Assembly (NCBI GenBank): GCA_902489075.1
Contig: CABTYO010000004.1
Span: 62,001-126,000, forward strand
Direction of reading: 5' to 3'
Length of the DNA: 64,000 nucleotides
Origin: an uncultured Faecalicatena sp.
GTDB taxonomy: Bacteria; Bacillota; Clostridia; Lachnospirales; Lachnospiraceae
Below the pieces are notes generated by a model, which saw nothing but the letters and a program-made list of their open reading frames with translations, was not told where the DNA came from and searched no databases. The position numbers and the translations under genes were made by a program. Positions 34,969 through 44,195 of this stretch are shown here, one piece after another (the stretch's first letter is position 1; each line of letters begins with the position of its first letter).

Positions 34969-35376
34969 TTAAAACAGGCAGGCTGACTGCAGGATAATGT
35001 TCGCATATGGTGTCGTCTCTCCGGACCTGATCACGGCTTTGCAGGTCTTTGTTCTCTGCTTTAACTCGTCATGCGGAACATACTCAATTTTGAAACCGGT
35101 TTCAAAATCGGTGAACAGCTCCATGATTTCACGTAAAACTTTCGGATTCTTCTCTTTGATTTCCTCCGCAAGAACGATTTTCTCAATCTTCATGTCCGCT
35201 GCCACAGCCCTTAACACCTCCATAAATGAAGGCGTCCCCTTCACCAGTGCCAGGTCAATGCGCTCCGTCTCCTCCGGGATCGGCAGCCCGCAGTCCCCAA
35301 CTGCGATTGTGTCCGTATGCCCCATATAGGAAAGCACCCTGGAAATGTCTGCGTTCAAAATTCCTGATTTCTTCAT
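34969..35376 (-). CDS. rbsD: D-ribose pyranase
   Basis: 135 residues, catalysing interconversion of beta-pyranose and beta-furanose ribose for the kinase. Conserved His in SYMGHTDTIAVGDCGLPIP and the C-terminal IRSGETTPYANIIL. ATG at 35376 has the site AGGAGGAGAAAGTA. The 5' flank is the hairpin repeat shared with aroD. A perfect 20-bp palindrome resembling the rbs operator lies inside the coding region at 35088-35107. Confidence 0.95.
   Translation of the reverse strand: MKKSGILNADISRVLSYMGHTDTIAVGDCGLPIPEETERIDLALVKGTPSFMEVLRAVAADMKIEKIVLAEEIKEKNPKVLREIMELFTDFETGFKIEYVPHDELKQRTKTCKAVIRSGETTPYANIILQSACLF
35088..35107. promoter_or_regulatory. LacI/cre-type palindrome inside rbsD
   Basis: TTTTGAAACCGGTTTCAAAA is a perfect 20-bp palindrome. 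Its 14-bp core fits the catabolite-responsive element pattern and matches the arms of the rbs promoter operator (TGAAAC...GTTTCA). It lies within rbsD codons, so it may act as a roadblock or auxiliary site for RbsR or CcpA. Confidence 0.55.
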
Positions 35377-35390
35377 TACTTTCTCCTCCT

Positions 35391-35510
35391 GCTTATGTAA
35401 CTTAGGCTTGGTCTTTTCAAGCCTTAGTTGCAAAGTACATCCTGTCGACTTGGGCTCGGTCCTTTCGAGCCTTAGTGACATGGATGTTACCTCGTTCCTG
35501 TAACTTAGGC
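35391..35510 (-). repeat. Hairpin repeat units between rbsK and rbsD (second locus)
   Basis: Two units as in front of aroD: stems GGCTTG/CAAGCC (35405-35423) and GGCTCG/CGAGCC (35453-35471), 48 bp apart. Unit 1 keeps the tail with AAAGTACATCC and TGTCGACTT; unit 2 diverges after TTAGTGACA. A third partial unit (TGTAACTTAGGCTTG, 35499-35513) contains the rbsK stop codon. The segment from the ribosome site CCTCCTGC to CTTAGG is identical at both loci. Confidence 0.85.
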
Positions 35511-36401
35511 TTGACCTTTCGCCAGCTCTGCCGTTACCTCTTCAAATGTCGGCATGCCGCCCTGTGCCCCAAATTTTTCCGTGGAAAGGCTCGCTGCAAC
35601 GTTACCGAATCTCAATGCCTCTCTCACGCTTTCCCCTTTTGCAATCTGTACCGTGAATGCTCCGTTTAAGGTATCCCCGGCTCCTGTTGTATCGACGACT
35701 GCGGCCTTGCGTGCCGGAACTAAAAGGACTTCTCCATCAGCCAGGCACATGCTTACACCTCTTGACCCCTGCGTAATCAGAAGCTTCTCCGGATATTTTT
35801 TCAGGAGTTCTTCTGCCCCGATCTCGTCCCCGAAAATGATCTTTGCCTCGTGCTCGTTCGGAGTCAGGTACGTTACCAGCTCTACGATTTCCTGTTTCAC
35901 AGGTCTTGCCGGTCCCGGATTGAGAACCACCTTCACACCATTTTCATGGCAGAGGCGGATCACATACTCATTCGTCTCCTGTGGTATCTCATGCTGAAGA
36001 ACTACGATCTCGGACTTTAACAGTTCCTCTTTGATACTGTCCACATAAGCCCTGTCAACACAGTCATTTGCTCCGGCTACCACGATGATCGTATTGTCAT
36101 TCTCACCGACTGTAATCAGCGCAATTCCGGTCGGAACACCTTCAACGGTGCGGATATTTCCCGTCTTCACGCCCATGTTGTTCAGGTTACTGATGAGCTC
36201 CTGCCCTGCGCTGTCATTGCCGACACATCCGAACATCTCCACATCCGCGCCGAGCTTCGCCATTGCCACTGCCTGGTTCGCACCCTTGCCGCCAGGGATG
36301 TACTTCAAGTCCTCCCCTTTAAGCGTCTCACCTTTGAGCGGAATCCGTTCCGCTTTTACTGTCATATCCATGTTGATGCTGCCTACTACTGAAATCTTCA
36401 T
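35505..36401 (-). CDS. rbsK: Ribokinase
   Basis: 298 residues, PfkB family, phosphorylating ribose at O5. N-terminal GSINMDMTVKAERIP, substrate motif GGKGANQAVAMAKLG, and the C-terminal anion-hole/catalytic base TTGAGDTLNGAF. ATG at 36401 follows AAAGGATGG. It starts 4 bp after rbsR ends. The stop codon lies inside a partial copy of the intergenic hairpin repeat. Confidence 0.95.
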   Translation of the reverse strand: MKISVVGSINMDMTVKAERIPLKGETLKGEDLKYIPGGKGANQAVAMAKLGADVEMFGCVGNDSAGQELISNLNNMGVKTGNIRTVEGVPTGIALITVGENDNTIIVVAGANDCVDRAYVDSIKEELLKSEIVVLQHEIPQETNEYVIRLCHENGVKVVLNPGPARPVKQEIVELVTYLTPNEHEAKIIFGDEIGAEELLKKYPEKLLITQGSRGVSMCLADGEVLLVPARKAAVVDTTGAGDTLNGAFTVQIAKGESVREALRFGNVAASLSTEKFGAQGGMPTFEEVTAELAKGQA

Positions 36402-36405
36402 TGTT

Positions 36406-37392
36406 CTACCATCCTTTCTTCGTAGTCTCACGGTTAATAAGTTTCACTTCGAATATATTTTTCTGGGGTACTTCTTTTCCCTCAATATGATCGATCAGTA
36501 TCTGTGCCGCCTTCGCCCCCATTTCTGCAATCGGCTGGGCAACAGTCGTCAGTTCCGGGGTCATCAGCCTGCTCATCATAATATTGTCAAACCCGATAAG
36601 CTGTACATCCTCCGGCACCTTTTTCCCGTGCCTTGTGAGCACCTTATATGCCGAGATGGCCGCCATGTCATTTGCCGCGATGATCCCGTCCACATCCGGG
36701 AACTGCTTTAAAAGTTCTTCTGTCCTGACCAGACCATCTTCATAATCATAGGAACAGTCTACATACTGTACTTTCACATCCCGTTCCTTACATACATCCA
36801 GATATCCCCGGAAGCGGTCCCTGCCACTGGAAACATTCTGTGGTCCCCGCATAGCTACAATGTTCTTACACCCGCACTCCAGCATGTGTTCCATGCCAAG
36901 GCGCCCTCCTTCGTAATTGTCGGAAGTGATACTGGCAACTTCATTCTTGTGCTTCACCGTCCGGTCCAGCACAACGACCGGGATTCTGGCGTCCTTCACC
37001 TTCTCCAGGATCTCATCCTCACTGGTCAGAAGGATGATTCCGTCGGCATTCATCCGGGAAAGAAGTTCAATACTGTTCTTCTCCTTCTCCGTATCATCGT
37101 TGGAGCTGCATAAGGTCAGCCTGTAACCGCGTTCATATGCTTCATTCTCAATCGCCTTTGCCATCTCATTGAAAAACGGGTTCTCGATATTCGGTACAAT
37201 CACACCAATCAGATGGGCTGATTTCTTGTACAGGGTCCTTGCCGCTTCATTCGGTTTGAAACCGGTTTCAGCAATCACCTGCTGAACTCTCTGCTTCTTG
37301 ATCTCGTCTACCTTTGCGGTCCCGTTGATTACTCTTGATACTGTTGCCGGAGAAACCCCGGCGAGGCTTGCTACTTCTCTAATGCTGATCAT
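36406..37392 (-). CDS. rbsR: LacI family repressor of the ribose operon
   Basis: 328 residues. LacI HTH with hinge (IREVASLAGVSPATVSRVIN), then a ribose-binding-protein-like effector domain (GVIVPNIENPFFNEM, GIIAANDMAAISAY, IGFDNIMMSRL). It is first in the rbsRKDACB operon and probably binds the palindrome at 37475-37490. ATG at 37392 follows GAGGTGACATCC; a GTG three codons upstream is less likely. A further operator-like palindrome lies within its own coding sequence at 37257-37270. Confidence 0.93.
   Translation of the reverse strand: MISIREVASLAGVSPATVSRVINGTAKVDEIKKQRVQQVIAETGFKPNEAARTLYKKSAHLIGVIVPNIENPFFNEMAKAIENEAYERGYRLTLCSSNDDTEKEKNSIELLSRMNADGIILLTSEDEILEKVKDARIPVVVLDRTVKHKNEVASITSDNYEGGRLGMEHMLECGCKNIVAMRGPQNVSSGRDRFRGYLDVCKERDVKVQYVDCSYDYEDGLVRTEELLKQFPDVDGIIAANDMAAISAYKVLTRHGKKVPEDVQLIGFDNIMMSRLMTPELTTVAQPIAEMGAKAAQILIDHIEGKEVPQKNIFEVKLINRETTKKGW
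37257..37270. promoter_or_regulatory. Operator-like palindrome inside rbsR
   Basis: TGAAACCGGTTTCA is a perfect 14-bp palindrome within the rbsR coding region, about 220 bp downstream of the promoter operator. It has the same core as the site in rbsD. The spacing is compatible with looping between LacI-family dimers. Confidence 0.5.
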
Positions 37393-37474
37393 GGATGTCA
37401 CCTCAACTCTCGTCTGCTGTCATATTCTCTGATGTACTGACTCTTTATATTACATTTTATGTGTATTTTCTCTT

Positions 37475-37529
37475 TTGAAACCCGTTTCAAGCTTGACTTT
37501 ATTATATGTTTTGTATATTTAATTGTCAA
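37475..37529 (-). promoter_or_regulatory. rbs operon promoter and RbsR operator
   Basis: On the minus strand a consensus promoter TTGACA (plus 37524-37529), 17-bp spacer and TATAAT (plus 37501-37506) is followed at once by the inverted repeat TTGAAACCCGTTTCAA (37475-37490). A LacI-type operator over the transcription start would block initiation. Confidence 0.85.
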
Positions 37530-37638
37530 TTGGTTCTGAGGAAGTTAATTTTTTTTAGGAATTCTGCATATTTACAGGAAGGCTTTTGAGATGAAACAGC
37601 CTGAATATTTAGATATATTTCACAAAACAGCTCCACTC

Positions 37639-37685
37639 AAAAAAAGATATAGCCCCTTTTATCTTTCCAGGAATCTATATCTTTT
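37639..37685 (-). terminator. Intrinsic terminator of the GH2 gene
   Basis: AAAAGATATAG pairs with CTATATCTTTT (about 37642-37652 with 37675-37685). On the minus strand the stem is followed by seven T residues. It lies about 120 bp past the GH2 stop codon at 37808. Confidence 0.8.
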
Positions 37686-37807
37686 ATATTTGCTGCCCTC
37701 ACTTTATCTTTCTATATTCCATTCTCTAAGAATCAACAGGAATAATCTCCAGTTCATAAACTTCTGGCTGGTAAAATAGGCTCTGGCAGTTCCTTTCTTT
37801 TTTCTAT

Positions 37808-40267
37808 TTAGAATGGAATTACAATCCGGCTGTCTCCATAATTTTGAGAATGTACCTCCAGAATTGCATCACCTGATACACCTGTACTTCGAACGATCGC
37901 CAATGCACGTCCCTGGTAAGTAACGGTTTCCCCTTTTGTATAATTTTCTTCTGTTGCCGGACGGGCAGAACCAAACGCCTGCAGGACACCCGTTCCTGTC
38001 ACTTTTGCGCAAATGCTTTCTTCTGCAAAAGGAATCAGATTCCCCTCTCTGTCTGTAACAGCCACGCGTACAAATGCAAGCGTATCCGGGTCCGCTTCAA
38101 GAGCGCCCTCCTCAAGTGTAAGCTGGATTCTATCCGCCGGACCTGCTGTTGTCACTTCATCCCTGGAGATTTCAATCCCGTCTGAAAAGCTGACCGCTTC
38201 CAGTTTTCCCGGTTCATATGGGATTTCAAAATCTGTCTTAAAATGATTTGCTTTTCCAGCAGGCTTCCTTCCACAGCTTTTTCCGTTCAATATCAGTTCC
38301 ACTTCATCGCCCGCTGAATAAACATCTACTTTCACGGGTACCCCGCGCTCCGCCGGCCAGCTGAAGCTGTGGGTACTTTCGCTCCAGCCATACCGGTCAA
38401 GGAGCTCGATTTTTCCAAAATTCTGCGGATTATATACTTCAATGTGGGTCTGCTTAGATCCCCATATAATTTCCCGATAGTAAAGCTGCGGTTTTTCGAA
38501 GCCAAGCAGATCAAATTCTCCTGCACCGGACGTACGCCACGGATATGGAGTCATATGCAGCATCCGTCCAGCCTTTTCTGCCTCTTCCCGGGTCACATAC
38601 ATTCGTTTTCCAATTCCTGCCTCCCCGATATAATCATGGCTTGTCCACTCGAAATCACCTATTAAATATGGATATTTCTCTACAGCCTCCCAATACGCTT
38701 CCATCTCACGCGGTTTGCTCTCCGTAGCGCATATCACGCGGTCAGGGAACAGCCGCCCTGCTTCTTCATAATGATATGCCAGATAGTTGTATCCGACCAC
38801 ATCCCATGGTGCCACAAAGCTTTCTGTATAATCATTCCAGATCTCTCGTCCGAACTTTCCATCCAGATTGTTTAAAACACCGCCATTCATCTGCACTTCC
38901 TTCATGAGAGATTCCCAGAATTTCTCTGTATCGTCATCATCCAGCCCATTAAAAAAGGAACACAATGCTCCCCCGACAGGACGGGTATGATCCAGACTAC
39001 GTACATAGGATGCCAGTTTTTCCGATGTCTCATAGCCCTGGCTCAGCCCGCCCTGTTCCGGCAGTTCATTTCCAATCGACCATATCGCCACACATGGGTG
39101 ATTGCGGTCACGCTTAATAAAAGCTGTCAGTTCCTGCTGCCACTCCGCCTCAAAATGTTGAGTAAAATCATAATAATTTTTCGGCATATTCCACGTGTCA
39201 AATGCTTCGTCTATTGTAATCAGCCCCAGTTCGTCGCATGCATCCAGCATGTCCCTGGAAACCGGATTATGGGCAAAACGAAGTGCATTATACCCATGCT
39301 CTTTATGAAGCTTTGCCTTACGGTACTCACTGGCCTTAAAGGACGCGGCCCCCAGTATTCCGTTATCATGGTGGATACAGCCGCCTTTTAAGTTTACACT
39401 TCTGCCATTCAGCATAAACCCATTCTTCGCATCAATTGTGATGGTACGGATTCCAAAAGATGTATCCTCCTCATCCAGTATCTCAAATGCATCGTTATCT
39501 GTCGGCCGCCGCGTAACGAGCTGTGCTCTGATCTCATAAAGATTCGGGGAATCGATATCCCAGACTGCCGCCTGCTCCACACAAACTGTTGTCCGTGCTG
39601 TCTTTGTCCCTCCTGCAGGAAGAAATACTTTCACCGCTCCTTCCGCCGCCTTCTCTTTCTTTCCTTTTTCATAAAAAGCAAGCTTCACCCAGCAGGAAAC
39701 ATCTTCATCTGTATGATTTTCCACTTCTGTCTCCACTATGATAAAAGCATCTTTGTTTACGATATGGGAAGTATGGGCATAGATCCCATACTGTGCAATA
39801 TGTACTTTTGAAGCCGTCAACAAGTGGACATGTCTGTAAATTCCGGCACCGGAATACCAGCGGCTGTTCTGTTCTGCCGCATTGCTGACTACAACCGCTA
39901 ACCTGTTCTTCTCCCCGTATTTTATCTGTTTCGTGAGATCAACGGTAAAAGGGGTATATCCATAATGATGTCTTCCCATTACATGTCCATTCAGGATAAT
40001 CTCGGCTGCTCCAAAAACGCCATCAAACGAAACCAGTACTCTCTGGTCTTTCCACTCCGCAGGTATCTCAAAATATTTTGTATAAGTCACCGTCCCGCCG
40101 TCATAAAACCCTGTATTTGCTCCATTTTTTGAAGCAGGATTCACATCCCCTTCAATCATAAAATCGTGCGGTAAATTGACCGGTCTTGTTTCCGATGGCA
40201 TTCCAGGAATGCTTGTCGGTTCTCCCTTTTTCAGCTGCCAGTCCAAATCAAATTTCTGTTTTCTCAC
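37808..40267 (-). CDS. Glycoside hydrolase family 2 protein (beta-galactosidase type)
   Basis: About 819 residues. Jelly-roll sugar-binding domain (NLPHDFMIEGD, TYTKYFEIP), Ig-like domain, then the catalytic barrel with acid/base Glu in WSIGNELPEQG and nucleophile Glu in ICATESKPREM. It ends in Ig-like domains of the DUF4982 type (VYSAGDEVELILNGKS). GTG at 40267 (VRKQKFDLDWQLKKG) follows AAAGGGGAAAAAGCAA and matches the family start; an ATG 33 codons upstream does not. No signal peptide, so it acts in the cytoplasm. It is divergent from an AraC regulator. Beta-galactosidase is the default activity; beta-glucuronidase or others are possible. Confidence 0.9.
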   Translation of the reverse strand: MRKQKFDLDWQLKKGEPTSIPGMPSETRPVNLPHDFMIEGDVNPASKNGANTGFYDGGTVTYTKYFEIPAEWKDQRVLVSFDGVFGAAEIILNGHVMGRHHYGYTPFTVDLTKQIKYGEKNRLAVVVSNAAEQNSRWYSGAGIYRHVHLLTASKVHIAQYGIYAHTSHIVNKDAFIIVETEVENHTDEDVSCWVKLAFYEKGKKEKAAEGAVKVFLPAGGTKTARTTVCVEQAAVWDIDSPNLYEIRAQLVTRRPTDNDAFEILDEEDTSFGIRTITIDAKNGFMLNGRSVNLKGGCIHHDNGILGAASFKASEYRKAKLHKEHGYNALRFAHNPVSRDMLDACDELGLITIDEAFDTWNMPKNYYDFTQHFEAEWQQELTAFIKRDRNHPCVAIWSIGNELPEQGGLSQGYETSEKLASYVRSLDHTRPVGGALCSFFNGLDDDDTEKFWESLMKEVQMNGGVLNNLDGKFGREIWNDYTESFVAPWDVVGYNYLAYHYEEAGRLFPDRVICATESKPREMEAYWEAVEKYPYLIGDFEWTSHDYIGEAGIGKRMYVTREEAEKAGRMLHMTPYPWRTSGAGEFDLLGFEKPQLYYREIIWGSKQTHIEVYNPQNFGKIELLDRYGWSESTHSFSWPAERGVPVKVDVYSAGDEVELILNGKSCGRKPAGKANHFKTDFEIPYEPGKLEAVSFSDGIEISRDEVTTAGPADRIQLTLEEGALEADPDTLAFVRVAVTDREGNLIPFAEESICAKVTGTGVLQAFGSARPATEENYTKGETVTYQGRALAIVRSTGVSGDAILEVHSQNYGDSRIVIPF

Positions 40268-40429
40268 TTGCTTTTTCCCCTTTCGTTCCTCAGAAATTCC
40301 GTATTTGTTTCTAGTATAAGGCACTCCATACGTTTTCTTTAGAATAATTTTTACAAAAACTAGCACAATCTTTGGAAAACTTGCTATACTGATTTACATA
40401 AGAAAAGCACTTGACAAAGGAGGCCTCCT

Positions 40430-41287
40430 ATGGAAAATTCCATCTCTATCGACATGCCTGTTTTTGAACACCAGAATTTATGTGTCAATGCATTCGGACA
40501 TTCAATCACTGCTCCTCTTCACAAATACGGGCCGGCAGTGCGTTCCTATTACCTGATTCATTTTATTTTAAGTGGAAAGGGTGAGTTTTTTGTAAATAAT
40601 ACCAATTATAAACTCTCTGCCGGGCAGGGATTTCTGATTGAACCGGATTATCTGACCTTATATATGGCGGATGAAAAAGAGCCCTGGGAATACATCTGGA
40701 TCGGCTTTTCCGGGACGGATGCCGCGTCTCTGATTACTTCCATGGGGCTTTCGCAGGAGCAGCCAATCTTTCGAAGTACTGAGAAAGAGCTGCTATCTCA
40801 ATATGTTTTTGATATGATTGAACATAATCAGGGCAGTATTGAAGACACCCTGAATAACCTGGGATGTTTATATCATTTTTTAAGTGTGATCGCATCCTCC
40901 AACCGGGATATCATTCCGGAAACCGACGGAAACCAGTATGTAGACCAGGCGATTGCCTATATCCATAACCATATCATGGAGTCCGTCAGTGTCACGGATA
41001 TCGCACACTATGTCGGGCTGAGCAGAAGTTACCTCAGCACGATTTTCAAGCAGCATACGAACCTTTCACCGCTGGAATATATCCAGGCCGCACGGCTGTC
41101 AAAGGCAAGGCACCTGCTGGAATCATCGACCTATTCCGTGGCCAGTATCGCCTGCACCTGCGGCTATCAGAGACCGGAGTCCCTGATTAAGATTTTCCGG
41201 CAGCATTATGGGATTTCTCCGGCGGCATACCGGAAGCAGGTCCTTGAAAGGATTCATTCTACAGAAAGAACTTTGAGAGAAGACTAA
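40430..41287 (+). CDS. AraC family transcriptional regulator of the galactoside locus
   Basis: 285 residues. N-terminal cupin-like sugar-sensing domain (residues 20-140) and a C-terminal double HTH (VTDIAHYVGLSRSYLSTIFKQ; ASIACTCGYQRPESLIKIFRQHYGISP). The ribosome site is AAAGGAGG. It lies between GH2 (divergent) and the YczE/GH36/GPH operon (convergent, 4-bp gap). It probably activates both on sensing a galactoside, as in the RafR/MsmR group. Confidence 0.9.
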   Translation: MENSISIDMPVFEHQNLCVNAFGHSITAPLHKYGPAVRSYYLIHFILSGKGEFFVNNTNYKLSAGQGFLIEPDYLTLYMADEKEPWEYIWIGFSGTDAASLITSMGLSQEQPIFRSTEKELLSQYVFDMIEHNQGSIEDTLNNLGCLYHFLSVIASSNRDIIPETDGNQYVDQAIAYIHNHIMESVSVTDIAHYVGLSRSYLSTIFKQHTNLSPLEYIQAARLSKARHLLESSTYSVASIACTCGYQRPESLIKIFRQHYGISPAAYRKQVLERIHSTERTLRED

Positions 41288-41291
41288 AGAA

Positions 41292-41957
41292 TCAGACCAC
41301 TTTTTCCATATCACATTTTTCTGCTCTGCCCTCTCTTCTCCCATATAAAAAAGGTTCCGAAATATGGGTATTACACCACTGCACCACGGGTCCCATGCAC
41401 AATGCCGTTATTACTGTCCCGATGCCGATCGTCACATGGCATGCAAATCCAACCGCTACACAAATTGAGTCACTGACGATCCGGCATACGCGGAAAGGAG
41501 CCGCCTGGTACTTATAAGCTGCAATCAGCGACCAGGCATCATATGCCGACACTCCCAAATCTGCGGTGAAATACAACGAAGCGGAAAAACAGGTGCCGAT
41601 CAGGCCAAATGCCATCATACCAATCCTCGCGCCCATCCCCGGGGCCGGAAACAGATTTTCCAACATATTCCTCATGAAATCTGCCGCAATTCCCATTCCG
41701 AGGAGGTTGAAAATAGTCGCAATGCCGATATAATGTCTTTCTATCACAAATACCCCTGCCAGCAGCAAGCCCGTTATTATCAGGTAGAACGTGCTGTACG
41801 TCGAATGAAAGAGATTGGCGATTCCCGTGACAAAGCAGGTGAAAGGGTCTGCTCCCAGCCTGGCACTCTGAAACGCACCGACGCACAGCCCTGTTATAAT
41901 CACGCCGACAAATGACATCCCGATTCTTTTCATTTTCTGTGTTCTATGATTTTCCAT
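41292..41957 (-). CDS. YczE/YitT-like integral membrane protein
   Basis: 221 residues, five to six transmembrane segments. Family pattern LCVGAFQSARLGADPFTCF near the N terminus and the repeated FTADLGVSAYDAWSL, typical of YczE-like proteins. The start follows GGAGAGGAATAGTC and lies 2 bp past the GH36 gene, so it belongs to that operon. Function unknown; it is not an obvious sugar transporter. Confidence 0.8.
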   Translation of the reverse strand: MENHRTQKMKRIGMSFVGVIITGLCVGAFQSARLGADPFTCFVTGIANLFHSTYSTFYLIITGLLLAGVFVIERHYIGIATIFNLLGMGIAADFMRNMLENLFPAPGMGARIGMMAFGLIGTCFSASLYFTADLGVSAYDAWSLIAAYKYQAAPFRVCRIVSDSICVAVGFACHVTIGIGTVITALCMGPVVQWCNTHISEPFLYGRREGRAEKCDMEKVV

Positions 41958-41959
41958 GA

Positions 41960-44194
41960 CTATTCCTCTCCCGCCTCCAGAATCACGATTCTTGACCAGA
42001 AGTCTGTGCAGGCTGTTTCCGGTTTTGCCTCCCCGGCGGAGCCATCTGTTGTGACCATTCCGATATTCATCAGCTCATCTCCATAGAACTCGCCTTTTGG
42101 AATCCCGTCTTCGGTCATCTGATAGGAAACATCTCCCGCCAGTCCCTGCAGCCTGATCCTGCGGAACTCGCAGTTGACATCGTTGAGGATTTTAAAATAT
42201 GCCACGATTGCCTGCCTCTGGTCCTCTGAAACTACCATCCATGCCGCTATATTGCCTTCAAATGGACTCTTAAGCCGGTAAAATGTCCCTGTATGGATCA
42301 GTTTTCTGTATTTCTTCACGAACCGGATCTGCTCTCTTACCATGACACGTTCTTCTTCCGTTAACTGCGCCAGGTCAAGCTCGTATCCAAATGCCCCGAA
42401 ACACGCCACATCGCCCCTTGTTTTCAGCGGTGTGCTGCGGTAAAGCTGATGGTTCGGTGCAATAGAAACATGGGCTCCCATAGAACTAAGTGGATAGGCA
42501 AATGTGGTACCGTACTGGATCTTGATACGTTCCACCGCATCCGTATCGTCACTCACCCATCCCTGGGGAGCATAATACAGCAGCCCCGGATCGAACCTTC
42601 CACCGCCGCTTGCACAGGATTCGAACAGGATTTCTGGGAACTCACTTGTAAGCCTGTCATATAAATCATACACGCCCAGAATATATCTATGGAAAATTTC
42701 TCCCTGCTGGCATGCATCGTATGCTATGGAATAACACTCGGTGATACTGCGGTTCATGTCCCATTTAACATATGAAATTTTGGATTCCCTCAGAATCTTT
42801 GACACCATCCCATAGACATAATCCACTACCTCTTTTCTGGAAAAATCAAGGACATACTGCTTTCTTCCATGGGAAGTGCTTCTCCCCGGTGTATGCAGAA
42901 TCCAGTCCGGGTGGTTCCGGTAAAGCTCACTGTCCTTGTTCGCCATTTCCAGTTCAAACCAAAGACCAAATTTCAGTCCCAGAGCCTCTATTCTCTCGGA
43001 AAGCCCTTTGATACCGTTGGGCAGAAGTTCCTCATTGGCCCACCAGTCGCCAAGGCCACTGGTCTCACCGCGGCGGGTACTGAACCATCCGTCATCCAGA
43101 ACGAACAGCTCCACACCGTCTTTCTTTGCATTTTCCGCAATCTGCACCAGCTTTTCTTCAGTAAAATCAAAATAAGTCGCTTCCCAGTTATTCAGAAGGA
43201 TCGGGCGCTCCCGGTCCCTCCAATATCCCCGTGCAAGGCGGGTGCGGTAAAGTCGGTGGAAAGTCTGGCTCATCCCATTCATGCCGTCATTTGAATAAAC
43301 CATGACTGCCTCCGGGGTCTGGAAAGACTGTCCCGGTTTCAGGCACCAGGAAAATCCGAATGGATTGATCCCGATCATCATCCTGGTCACTTTAAAAGTA
43401 TCCACTTCTGCCTGTGCCAGGAAATTGCCACTGTATACCAGGGAAAATCCAATTGCCTCTCCCTGAAATTCATCCGCATTGGGGCGTTTGAGCACAACAA
43501 ACGGATTGTGTACATGCCCGGAAGCCCCCCTTGCACTGCTCACGGACTGGATCCCCTGCTGGAGCATCCGTTTCTTTACCTGTCTTTCCCTGCTCCATGC
43601 CCCGGAAAACTGAATCCATTCGTATTCGTCATCCGGCAGGTCCAGATTCAGACTCATCGCCGTATTAATCTGAACATCCTCTGTCCCGGCATTTTCAAAA
43701 CGTGCACTTCTTGCAATAGCATTTTCATTCTGGAAAATGGTATATAGCAGAATCAAATCTGTCTGAATCAGTTCATCCCTGAGACGGATTTCCAGGGTAT
43801 CCGCCTCGTCATCCTGCTCCGTATAAGTTGCCGGAAGCCCCTCTAATGCAGGCTTTCCTTTATATATTTTATGTGACTTGTATACAAAATCCGTAATCCT
43901 GCTTCCGTTCTGCTGCTGCACCTCAACCGCGGGCATCCGAAAATCAGTCGTTCCATATGCCGGATATTCCTGTTTTAAATGCTCCAGTGAAAATGAATAT
44001 TCATCCTCATAGACGTAGGCGGAAGTCGGGCGGTAAGCATTTTCCGTCAGATAATCATAGTTCTCCTTCTGAGGAATCCTTTTTCCAAAATAAAGCTGAC
44101 CGAGCTGACCGTTTCGCATAATCTTCATCAGGTAGCTGATTTCACCGTTATACAGGTGGAATTCTTTTGTTTTCTCGTTAAATACAATTGCCAT
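41960..44194 (-). CDS. Alpha-galactosidase, glycoside hydrolase family 36
   Basis: 744 residues, normal for intracellular GH36. Nucleophile Asp in YVKWDMNRSI, acid/base Asp in the WVSDDTDAVERI region, the ESCASGGGRFDPG binding motif, and NNWEATYFDF at the barrel start. It hydrolyses alpha-1,6-galactosides such as melibiose, raffinose and stachyose. The start follows GGGAGGCATAAT, directly after the GPH symporter gene, which probably imports its substrate. Confidence 0.94.
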   Translation of the reverse strand: MAIVFNEKTKEFHLYNGEISYLMKIMRNGQLGQLYFGKRIPQKENYDYLTENAYRPTSAYVYEDEYSFSLEHLKQEYPAYGTTDFRMPAVEVQQQNGSRITDFVYKSHKIYKGKPALEGLPATYTEQDDEADTLEIRLRDELIQTDLILLYTIFQNENAIARSARFENAGTEDVQINTAMSLNLDLPDDEYEWIQFSGAWSRERQVKKRMLQQGIQSVSSARGASGHVHNPFVVLKRPNADEFQGEAIGFSLVYSGNFLAQAEVDTFKVTRMMIGINPFGFSWCLKPGQSFQTPEAVMVYSNDGMNGMSQTFHRLYRTRLARGYWRDRERPILLNNWEATYFDFTEEKLVQIAENAKKDGVELFVLDDGWFSTRRGETSGLGDWWANEELLPNGIKGLSERIEALGLKFGLWFELEMANKDSELYRNHPDWILHTPGRSTSHGRKQYVLDFSRKEVVDYVYGMVSKILRESKISYVKWDMNRSITECYSIAYDACQQGEIFHRYILGVYDLYDRLTSEFPEILFESCASGGGRFDPGLLYYAPQGWVSDDTDAVERIKIQYGTTFAYPLSSMGAHVSIAPNHQLYRSTPLKTRGDVACFGAFGYELDLAQLTEEERVMVREQIRFVKKYRKLIHTGTFYRLKSPFEGNIAAWMVVSEDQRQAIVAYFKILNDVNCEFRRIRLQGLAGDVSYQMTEDGIPKGEFYGDELMNIGMVTTDGSAGEAKPETACTDFWSRIVILEAGEE

Positions 44195-44195
44195 A

